A stretch of 64,000 bases of DNA from Ruminococcus sp. (GTDB lineage: Bacteria > Bacillota > Clostridia > Oscillospirales > Ruminococcaceae). Location of the stretch: positions 62,001 through 126,000 of the forward strand of contig NZ_JAFYYT010000037.1 in assembly GCF_017549005.1 (NCBI RefSeq), in the 5' to 3' direction. The notes under the pieces are model-generated. The model was not told the DNA's origin, did not search any database, and was given only the letters and a program-made list of their open reading frames with translations. Shown piece after piece: positions 57,795 to 64,000 of this stretch. The translations under genes were made by a program, and so were the position numbers. Positions within the stretch are counted from its first letter, which is position 1. Every line of letters begins with the position of its first letter.

Positions 57795-57967
57795 TCAAAA
57801 AAACTGTCTTATTTAAGGAGACGCCCTCACTTGCGGAGCGCCTGTTGAATGCGGCGCTTTGCCCCACTCCCCACAATGGCTTTCACCCTTGACCTGACCA
57901 AAGGGTTGTAGCCCATTTGGAATCCCTTACATGGGTAAAGCGGCTTTTGGGACAAGCTAAGCTATTT
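57795..57967. other. Structured non-coding element between sigma and bioY genes
   Basis: No gene. The segment 57830-57960 contains several short inverted repeats (GGCGC/GCGCC around a TTGAATGCG, CCCTTG/AAAGGG, GCCCAT/ATGGGT) and reads like a gut-Firmicute intergenic element. It is richer in GC than the flanks. It may be a relic of a mobile element or a small RNA; I cannot decide. Confidence 0.4.
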
Positions 57968-58531
57968 TTACAGCTTTACGTGCTTTCTTATACGGTAGGA
58001 TATCACAAAGGCAAGCACCATTTTCAGAAGATCAAAGGGTACGAACGGAAATACGCATATCTCCGCAGCTTTTTTGAAGCTCATGACGCTTTCGCCGTTT
58101 GAATAGCCGTATACGAACCATAATGTTCCGAATGCATAGCAAACAAGAAGCCCCACTATAAGCAGCGCGATGCGCGCTAACAGCTTTTCACCGAAAAGCT
58201 TCGTTCCTGCCCAGTATATGAGCGCCATGAATATGAAGCCGAGTATATATCCGCCCGTGGGTCCGAGAAGAACTCCTGCGCCCCCCTTGAAGCCGTTGAA
58301 TACGGGAAGTCCGATAGCTCCGAGAAGTATGTATGCAAGACATGAGAAAAGTCCGTTTTTGCCGCCAAGAGTCAGCAGCGCACAGAATATCGCAAAGGTC
58401 TGCATGGTAAAGGATATGGCTCCGAAAGGAACGGATATCCATGCACATACCGCCGTTATTGCCGTAAAAAGTGCCGTAAGTACTATTTCCTTGGTGGAAA
58501 AACTCCTTTTTGCCGTGTTCTGTTCTGTCAT
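57968..58531 (-). CDS. bioY: Biotin transporter substrate-binding subunit BioY
   Basis: A 187-residue S-component of an ECF-type vitamin transporter. FTAITAVCAWISVPFGAISFTMQTFAIFCALLTLG (about 22-56) and GLPVFNGFKGGAGVLLGPTGGYILGF (about 74-99) are BioY signatures, the latter contributing to biotin binding. Six helices are visible. The energising EcfA/A'/T units are not in the window, so it uses the shared module. Translation starts at the ATG at 58531, nine bases after AGGAG; an ATG three codons earlier touches the site. No biotin synthesis gene is present, so the cell probably depends on uptake. Confidence 0.94.
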   Translation of the reverse strand: MTEQNTAKRSFSTKEIVLTALFTAITAVCAWISVPFGAISFTMQTFAIFCALLTLGGKNGLFSCLAYILLGAIGLPVFNGFKGGAGVLLGPTGGYILGFIFMALIYWAGTKLFGEKLLARIALLIVGLLVCYAFGTLWFVYGYSNGESVMSFKKAAEICVFPFVPFDLLKMVLAFVISYRIRKHVKL

Positions 58532-58561
58532 CTGTAACATCTCCTATGTTTTTGTATCTGT

Positions 58562-58616
58562 ATTATAGCACATTCAATTCCGTTTGTCAACTAGTTTCTT
58601 GAAATTTGGTTGACAT
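58562..58616 (-). promoter_or_regulatory. BirA-type operator overlapping the bioY promoter
   Basis: Plus-strand TTGTCAACT (58584-58592) and GGTTGACAT (58608-58616) form an inverted repeat with a 15-base spacer, matching the BirA operator TTGTAAACC-N-GGTTTACAA. On minus, a consensus -35 TTGACA (58590-58585), 17 bases and TATAAT (58567-58562) overlap the downstream arm, so holo-BirA would block RNA polymerase directly. Confidence 0.85.
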
Positions 58617-58646
58617 TTTTGCACACACGTTTTTTACCCTCATATC

Positions 58647-58675
58647 TTGCTATTTTAATTATATTATGTTATAAT
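58647..58675 (+). promoter_or_regulatory. Promoter of the P-type ATPase gene
   Basis: TTGCTA (58647-58652), 17 bases, TATAAT (58670-58675), only 36 bases before the ATG. GAGGTG precedes the ATG with longer than normal spacing. Confidence 0.55.
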
Positions 58676-58710
58676 AAAATAAGTATTTTACGCGAGGTGT
58701 TTTTAACATA

Positions 58711-61104
58711 ATGAAAACCAGTGAATTTCGGGACATCGTTGATTATAAACGCATAAAAGCGGATTTCGACACGGGTCTTACCTCCGAACAGGTAAAGCAG
58801 CGGTTGGAAGAAGGTCTGGACAACCAGCCTGTCGAAGCTCCGTCCAAGACTGTAAAAGATATACTCTGCGATAATATCTTTACCTACTTCAACCTTATTT
58901 TCGTTATCCTGTCAGTGCTTCTGATACTTGTGGGCTCGTACCGTGACCTTACTTTCATGCCCGTCATCATCGCAAACGCTCTGACGGGTATCATTCAGGA
59001 GCTGCGCTCAAAGTCCGTGCTGGACAAGATATCCATGCTTAACGCTCCCGTTTCTACGGTGGTCCGCGACGGAGAAGTGCAGAAGGTCCCCTCAAAGGAG
59101 CTCGTTCTCGATGATATCGTCATATTCAAGGCAGGTAATCAGATATGCGCCGACGCTATCGTTGTGGACGGAAACGTTTCCGTAAACGAGTCGCTCCTCA
59201 CGGGTGAATCCGACGAGGTAAGCAAGAAACCCGGCGATACACTTATGTCGGGAAGTTACATCGTTTCAGGCTCCTGCCGCGCAAGACTTGAAAAAGTGGG
59301 CAGGGAATCCTATATCTCAAAGCTGACAATACAGGCAAAAAAGACCAAGAAGGGCGAGCAGTCGGAAATGATACGCTCACTCAACAGGATAGTTAAATTT
59401 GCGGGCTTCGCTATCATTCCTATCGGTATCATTCTTTTCTATCAGGCTTACTACCTCAACCATGAGACTATCAGAGCCAGCGTGCAGTCAATGGTCGCCG
59501 CTGTCATCGGAATGATACCTGAGGGACTGTTCCTCCTTGCCAGCGTGGCTCTCGTTATAAGTACCATGAAGCTCGCTCTCGGCAAGGTCCTCGTTCACGA
59601 CATGAAATGTATCGAGACTCTTGCGCGGGTCGACGTTCTCTGCGTGGACAAGACCGGTACTATCACCGAAAATACCATGTCCGTATCGGCTGTCGTAAAC
59701 GCCGCGGAGGGCAACGATGACGACCGTATACAGGGACTTCTCAGCGACTTTGCTGCCGCTCAGGACTCCGATAACGAGACTATGGCTGCGATAAAGAGCC
59801 ATTTCCACTGTCCTGCAGGCCGCACGGCAGTTGCCGCAACAGGCTTTTCCTCTGAGTTCAAGTACAGCAGCGTTACCTTTGACAAGGATTCCTATGTTCT
59901 CGGAGCTCCCGAGTTCGTGCTGAAAGAGAATATCAGGGAACACAGGGAGCTTATCGACTCATACAGCCGCAAGGGCTACCGTGTGCTAGCTTTCGGAAAG
60001 TACAGGGGCATTCCCGACGGCAAGGAACTCACATCGGCTGCTGAACCTGTGTGCTTCGTGATAATGTCGAACCCAATAAGGGAAAAAGCTCCCGAAACAT
60101 TCAGATATTTCGCGGAACAGGGTGTGGAGATAAAGGTAATATCGGGAGATAACCCAGTTACCGTTTCGGAAGTCGCAAAAAGGGCAGGTATCAGGAACGC
60201 AGGCGACTATGTGGACGCTGCTACCCTTACGACTGACAGCGCTATCAGGGAGGCTGTTACAAAATACACCGTCTTCGGACGAGTTACCCCCGAACAGAAG
60301 AGAAAGTTCGTAAGAGCTCTCAAAAAAGCAGGCAAGACCGTTGCTATGACGGGCGACGGCGTCAACGACGTACTTGCTCTGAAGGACGCGGACTGCTCCG
60401 TGGCTATGGCTTCGGGAAGCGACGTTGCCGCTCAGGCAGCTCAGCTCGTGCTCCTCGAATCGGACTTCTCAAAAATGCCCGATGTTGTTGCAGAAGGACG
60501 AAAGGTCGTCAATAACCTTGAACGCTCGGGAAGCCTTTTCATAGTAAAGAACATCTTCTCGCTGATAATCGCTATCCTTTCCATATGCTTCGGCATGAAA
60601 TATCCGCTGCTCCCCGCACAGATATCACTCATAAGCGTATTCACTATCGGACTTCCTGCGTTTTTCCTGTCGTTCATGCCGAACCGCGACCTCATACGCG
60701 GTAGGTTCATCATGAATATCCTGCTGAAGGCTCTGCCTGCGGCGCTGACGGACGTGCTTGTGGTCGGTGCTATGATATATTTCGGCAATATCTTCAGCGT
60801 CGGTCAGAACGACATAGCAACAGCTTCGACCATACTCATGAGCATTGTGGGCATGATGATACTCTATCAGATATCAAAGCCCCTCGATGTGCTGAAAATG
60901 GGCATATGGGTGGGCTGCGGACTCGGTCTCATATGCTGTATGGTATTTGTCAGCGACCTTTTCGCTATATCGTCAATGTCAAACAGATGTATCATTCTCT
61001 GCATAAACTTCTCTATCATCGCAGAACCGTGCCTGAGGTACCTGACGCTCATAACCAAAAAGATACAGAACTTCTTCATCAGGGAAGAATCTCACAACGA
61101 ATAA
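58711..61104 (+). CDS. Cation-translocating P-type ATPase (CtpE-like)
   Basis: A 797-residue P-type ATPase. The actuator TGES is at 164-167, the ion-pathway motif PEGL at 270-273, the phosphorylated Asp at D313 in DKTGTIT, the nucleotide domain near KRGYRVLAFGK-like text, and the hinge TGDGVNDVLALKDADCSVAM at about 549-568. There is no heavy-metal CPC motif or HMA domain, so it is not a copper pump. The short nucleotide domain and PEGL resemble the CtpE group, which moves Ca2+ in mycobacteria; Mg2+ or Ca2+ is likely here. Ten membrane helices are visible. Stand-alone gene. Confidence 0.92.
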   Translation: MKTSEFRDIVDYKRIKADFDTGLTSEQVKQRLEEGLDNQPVEAPSKTVKDILCDNIFTYFNLIFVILSVLLILVGSYRDLTFMPVIIANALTGIIQELRSKSVLDKISMLNAPVSTVVRDGEVQKVPSKELVLDDIVIFKAGNQICADAIVVDGNVSVNESLLTGESDEVSKKPGDTLMSGSYIVSGSCRARLEKVGRESYISKLTIQAKKTKKGEQSEMIRSLNRIVKFAGFAIIPIGIILFYQAYYLNHETIRASVQSMVAAVIGMIPEGLFLLASVALVISTMKLALGKVLVHDMKCIETLARVDVLCVDKTGTITENTMSVSAVVNAAEGNDDDRIQGLLSDFAAAQDSDNETMAAIKSHFHCPAGRTAVAATGFSSEFKYSSVTFDKDSYVLGAPEFVLKENIREHRELIDSYSRKGYRVLAFGKYRGIPDGKELTSAAEPVCFVIMSNPIREKAPETFRYFAEQGVEIKVISGDNPVTVSEVAKRAGIRNAGDYVDAATLTTDSAIREAVTKYTVFGRVTPEQKRKFVRALKKAGKTVAMTGDGVNDVLALKDADCSVAMASGSDVAAQAAQLVLLESDFSKMPDVVAEGRKVVNNLERSGSLFIVKNIFSLIIAILSICFGMKYPLLPAQISLISVFTIGLPAFFLSFMPNRDLIRGRFIMNILLKALPAALTDVLVVGAMIYFGNIFSVGQNDIATASTILMSIVGMMILYQISKPLDVLKMGIWVGCGLGLICCMVFVSDLFAISSMSNRCIILCINFSIIAEPCLRYLTLITKKIQNFFIREESHNE

Positions 61105-61111
61105 AAAATCT

Positions 61112-61152
61112 CCCGGAAGCAGCAAAAAACTGCTTTCGGGAGTTGTTTTTTT
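61112..61152. terminator. Terminator between ATPase and DUF4364 genes
   Basis: CTCCCGGAAGCAG, CAAAAAA loop, CTGCTTTCGGGAG, then TTGTTTTTTT. It terminates the ATPase gene on plus. Confidence 0.9.
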
Positions 61153-61745
61153 CAGTTATCTGTAAGGTCGTAGGGCGGCTCCTCGTTGGAGAGGGCTACT
61201 TCTATGACCTTTCCGTAAAATCCGGCAGGATTGAGAAGTATCTTCTCGCCTATGAGCTTCGCCTGTGTCAGGTCGGGGGCGTAAAGTCTCAGGTCCATAA
61301 GGTCAAATCCTGTATCCACGCACCTTACGTGGGTATAATAGCCGTTTCCCACAGGCTCGTACTCTATCTTCAGCTCCTTTTCGTACTTTATCCTTGTAAA
61401 ATAACGCAGAGCTGCAAGTACAAGCTTGTCCCTGTAGGACTTGGGAGCGTAGTTTTTCAGCTGCTTGGCACATTCCCTGCCCTTCGGGTCAAGTACATAG
61501 GTCTCGCTTCCGTTTTCGTCCTTCCGTGAGGAAACCAGTCCGTTTTTCAGGAGATAGCCGATAGAATCCTGATAGTAGAAATAGTTTATTATCCCCGTGC
61601 CGATAGCTATATCATATAGCTGCTCGGGACTTACGGGGCGGTCTATTTTGTAAAGCAGATAGCAAAGAAGAATATTCAGCGTAGGAACGTCCCTTATCTC
61701 GGTATCGGCGCGTTCCGCCATTTTCATTATATTTTCGTCCTGCAT
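61152..61745 (-). CDS. DUF4364 family protein
   Basis: A 197-residue protein with a winged-helix-like N-terminal half: DVPTLNILLCYLLYKIDRPVSPEQLYDIAI then GIINYFYYQDSIGYLLKNGLV is the DUF4364 pattern, and the wing carries SSRKDENGSETYVLDPKGREC. The C-terminal half ends with EEPPYDLTDN. It probably binds DNA and acts as a regulator, though the family is uncharacterised as far as I know. It lies 11 bases after aroC, the last gene of the aroA-aroC run. AAGGTG precedes the ATG. Confidence 0.88.
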   Translation of the reverse strand: MQDENIMKMAERADTEIRDVPTLNILLCYLLYKIDRPVSPEQLYDIAIGTGIINYFYYQDSIGYLLKNGLVSSRKDENGSETYVLDPKGRECAKQLKNYAPKSYRDKLVLAALRYFTRIKYEKELKIEYEPVGNGYYTHVRCVDTGFDLMDLRLYAPDLTQAKLIGEKILLNPAGFYGKVIEVALSNEEPPYDLTDN

Positions 61746-61756
61746 AGTTTTTCACC

Positions 61757-62836
61757 TTAACAGAAATTCGGATAATCCAGCATATGCGACAGAAGCGCGA
61801 TGTTCACAGCAGCCTCCACACACGGAACTGCCGCAGGTACTGTGCATGGGATATGCTGCTCGCTCTCGACGGTCTCGCTGGTCATTTCACGGTAATTCAC
61901 GGCTGTCTGAGCGCCTGCGGTGTACTCCGAGGGCTTCATGGCAACTCTCAGGGTTATCGGCATACCCGAGGATATACCGCCGATTATGCCACCGTGATTG
62001 TTTGTCTTTGTGAGCACATGGCCGTGGTCGTTGACATAGAACTCGTCGTTGTTCTGACTTCCTACCATTTTCGCCGATGTGAAGCCTGCGCCGAACTCAA
62101 GTCCGCGTACTCCCGGGATACCGAAAACAAGCTGTGCGATGTTGTTTTCAAGTCCATCGAATACGGGAGAGCCTATTCCTGCAGGGACGTTGACTGCCGC
62201 GCACTCGATGACTCCGCCGAGGGACTCGCCGCCCTCATGTGCCTTATTTATGTCCTCTATCATATCCCAGCCCTTGCGGTCGTTTATTACGGGGAACTTC
62301 TTGGCTCTCACGCTGAGAACGCCGTCACGGGTGATATTTACGGGGTCAAAGGGATTATCCTTTATATTGTGTATCTGAAGTATATGCGCGCCAGTGTAGA
62401 TACCGCGCCTTTCAAGTATCTGAGCGCATACAGCTCCCGCAAAGCAGAGCGGAGCCGTAAGTCTGTCGGAAAAATGTCCGCCGCCGCGCACGTCGTTGAA
62501 GCCCTTGTAGCGGACAGCTCCCGTATAATCGGCGTGTCCGGGACGTACAAGGTTGTCCGGCTCTTCATGCTGAGGGGCTGAGGTCCCGGTATTCTGCAGG
62601 AAGGCACAGAGCGGAGAGCCCGTTGTGCGGTCGTTGAATACTCCCGACATTATATGCGGAATGGAATTAACAGGAGAAGAGCTTCCGCCCGAATACCGCC
62701 TCGCCATAAACTCTCCGAGGGCCTCGGCGTCGATGTACTCCCCTGCGGGAAGGTTGTCAACGGTCACGCCTATTGCGGGACCGTGAGCTTCTCCGAACAT
62801 GGAAATTGATATCCTGTTATTCCATACTGATGACAT
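61757..62836 (-). CDS. aroC: Chorismate synthase
   Basis: A 359-residue FMN-dependent enzyme that removes phosphate from EPSP to give chorismate, the last step of the shikimate pathway. ISMFGEAHGPAIGVTVDNLPAG (about 11-32), RPGHADYTGAVRYKGFNDVRGGGHFSDRLTA (about 96-126) and the C-terminal GGISSGMPITLRVAMKP block with the conserved Arg-Ala-x-Lys-Pro are intact. I start at the ATG at 62836, after GGAGG at 8 bases; it overlaps aroA by 20 bases. Upstream frame is inside aroA. Confidence 0.95.
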   Translation of the reverse strand: MSSVWNNRISISMFGEAHGPAIGVTVDNLPAGEYIDAEALGEFMARRYSGGSSSPVNSIPHIMSGVFNDRTTGSPLCAFLQNTGTSAPQHEEPDNLVRPGHADYTGAVRYKGFNDVRGGGHFSDRLTAPLCFAGAVCAQILERRGIYTGAHILQIHNIKDNPFDPVNITRDGVLSVRAKKFPVINDRKGWDMIEDINKAHEGGESLGGVIECAAVNVPAGIGSPVFDGLENNIAQLVFGIPGVRGLEFGAGFTSAKMVGSQNNDEFYVNDHGHVLTKTNNHGGIIGGISSGMPITLRVAMKPSEYTAGAQTAVNYREMTSETVESEQHIPCTVPAAVPCVEAAVNIALLSHMLDYPNFC

Positions 62837-64000
62837 TTGCTTTACCTCCGAGCATTCTGTAGTCGTCAAAGAAAGCAGGATAGGACTTTTCGGCAGCCTC
62901 CGCGCCCTTTATGACTACCTCGCCGTCTATGCGCGTTGCAGCAACGGCAGCAGCCATAACTATCCTGTGGTCGCCGCAGCTGTCGACTGTTCCGCCGTGC
63001 ATGGCGTTTGTGGGGCGGATAATAAGTCCGTCATCGGTAACAGTGACATCTCCGCCCAGTGCATTCAGCATGGCAGAGGTACTTTCAAGGCGATCGCTTT
63101 CCTTTATTTTAAGTCTTTTAGCGTTATAAATGACAGAGTCGCCGCTTCCGAAAGCTCCCAGGACAGCCAGTATAGGCACAAGGTCGGGAATGTCCGAGCA
63201 GTCGGCTCTGTAATGTCCGATATTGCCATTATAACACATATTGCTGATAATTTCAAGGATTTTCTTGTCGCCCTGAACACTGTTTTCATTCAGATTGTGC
63301 AGCTCCACCTCCGAACCGAGGGCGTTTGCCACGCAGAAAAAGGCTGCCTGGGAATAATCTCCCTCTATTTTTTCGTCTCGGGCAGTATATCTCTGTCCCC
63401 CCTTTATGTGGAAACCGCGGTCGGTCTCCTCAGCGGAAACGCCGAAACGACGGAGTGTTTCAATGGTTATATCCACATAGGGACGGGATTCGAGGTGAGA
63501 GGTGAGGACTATCTCGGAATCCCCTTCAAGTAGAGGAAGAGCAAAGAGAAGTCCTGTTATGAACTGTGAGGAGACGTTGCCCTCTATCTCAAAAGTCCCG
63601 CTTTCAAGTCCGCCGCTTACAGTAAAAGGCATGGTATTGTGATAATCAAAGCGGACTCCGTTTTTTCCGAGCTCGCGGATAAATATATCTATGGGACGCT
63701 GCGGCAGACGTCCTCTGCCGCGAAATTCCGTGCTTTTTCCTATGGCAGCTGCAACGGGTATGATAAAACGAAGGGTCGAACCGCTCTCGTTGCAGTCGAT
63801 AACGCAGCTGTCAGCGCTTTTTCCGCCTGTTCCCCTGACGGTTATGTCTCCGCCGTTCACGGTGAATTCAGCTTCGAGAGCAGTCATTGCGCCGATTGTT
63901 GCCTCAATGTCCTTCGACATCGTAACGCCGCTCAGATGTGAGACTCCCTCCGCAAGAGCAGCGCAGATTATAGAACGGTGAGCGCAGCTCTTTGACGCAG
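62817..64000 (-). CDS. aroA: 3-phosphoshikimate 1-carboxyvinyltransferase (EPSP synthase), 5' end cut
   Basis: The frame stays open to the right edge, giving about 394 residues with only some 15-20 N-terminal residues missing. The edge sequence reads ASKSCAHRSIICAALAEG, the conserved substrate-binding SKSxAHR. Further down are DCNESGSTLRFIIPVAAA (the LxxGNxGTxxR counterpart) and GRLPQRPIDIF, then the catalytic KESDRLESTSAML block. It adds enolpyruvyl from PEP to shikimate-3-phosphate. The AESGSTLR version with Ala/Ser at the usual Gly position suggests a class II, glyphosate-tolerant-like form, but that is only an impression. It is coupled to aroC. Confidence 0.95.
   Translation of the reverse strand, partial: ASKSCAHRSIICAALAEGVSHLSGVTMSKDIEATIGAMTALEAEFTVNGGDITVRGTGGKSADSCVIDCNESGSTLRFIIPVAAAIGKSTEFRGRGRLPQRPIDIFIRELGKNGVRFDYHNTMPFTVSGGLESGTFEIEGNVSSQFITGLLFALPLLEGDSEIVLTSHLESRPYVDITIETLRRFGVSAEETDRGFHIKGGQRYTARDEKIEGDYSQAAFFCVANALGSEVELHNLNENSVQGDKKILEIISNMCYNGNIGHYRADCSDIPDLVPILAVLGAFGSGDSVIYNAKRLKIKESDRLESTSAMLNALGGDVTVTDDGLIIRPTNAMHGGTVDSCGDHRIVMAAAVAATRIDGEVVIKGAEAAEKSYPAFFDDYRMLGGKANVISME

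Noticed and set aside
61784-62581. 265-codon plus frame opposite aroC
   Set aside because: Antisense to conserved chorismate synthase; no start signals.
1-64000. tRNA, rRNA, prophage, IS or CRISPR features
   Set aside because: None were recognised when reading both strands; transposase, integrase, capsid or cas motifs are absent.

Overview
The window is 64 kb of chromosome from a low-to-moderate G+C anaerobic Firmicute. It is most likely a Ruminococcus-type cellulosome producer in the Clostridia. The evidence is four dockerin-bearing secreted proteins with Thr-rich linkers, Shine-Dalgarno sequences of the GGAGG type, housekeeping gene sets typical of Clostridia (spoIIGA-sigE, hemZ, fhs, DUF4364, DUF1015) and AraC-type regulators beside glycan-use genes. 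The genus is inferred from gene content; I could not run a 16S or protein search. I saw no tRNA, rRNA, IS element, prophage or CRISPR array.

Layout. 1-7.5 kb: the start of a MATE exporter, then maf, DUF1015, DUF3781, a tandem GNAT, tcdA, a methyltransferase, a DEAD-box helicase and a 31-residue membrane peptide. 7.6-17.6 kb: spoIIGA-sigE, then a forward run recJ-relA-MBL hydrolase-hemZ-rlmD-CDP-alcohol phosphatidyltransferase, with overlapping genes. 17.6-29 kb: small accessory genes (an unknown plus a CpXC protein, a GGDEF protein, an ECF sigma/anti-sigma pair with an apparent autoregulated promoter, a short orphan), ligA, a zinc-ribbon membrane protein, a SpoU-type methyltransferase, a LURP-one protein and an oxidoreductase. 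28.6-32.6 kb (minus): fhs, tsaE, tsaB, rpiB, upp.

32.6-54 kb is the notable part, a hemicellulose locus. A minus-strand operon (DUF4380 protein, GH3 beta-xylosidase, xylose isomerase, solute-binding lipoprotein, two permeases) is divergent from an AraC regulator. It is followed by a secreted protein with an N-terminal dockerin and three near-identical GH16 modules, two more AraC regulators, a five-module GH43-CBM6-CBM22-dockerin-CE1 protein, a divergent GH11-CBM22-dockerin-unknown-domain protein, a HIT protein and a dockerin-bearing M23 peptidase. As a system, the extracellular enzymes cut arabinoxylan and mixed-linkage glucan and remove arabinose and ferulate, the ABC importer takes up oligosaccharides, and GH3 plus XylA convert them to xylulose. 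No scaffoldin, importer ATPase or xylulokinase is in the window.

54-64 kb: an HMA-domain protein, a prenyltransferase-repeat protein, a patatin, a second ECF sigma/anti-sigma pair, bioY under a convincing BirA-type operator, a P-type ATPase, and DUF4364-aroC-aroA (minus), with aroA cut by the window edge.

Non-coding features of note are a 62-63 bp repeat present twice, a GGAACGCCG palindrome present twice with a degenerate third copy, hairpins at both ends of the solute-binding protein gene, and a shared TTGCTAA motif in three of the glycan-locus promoter regions.
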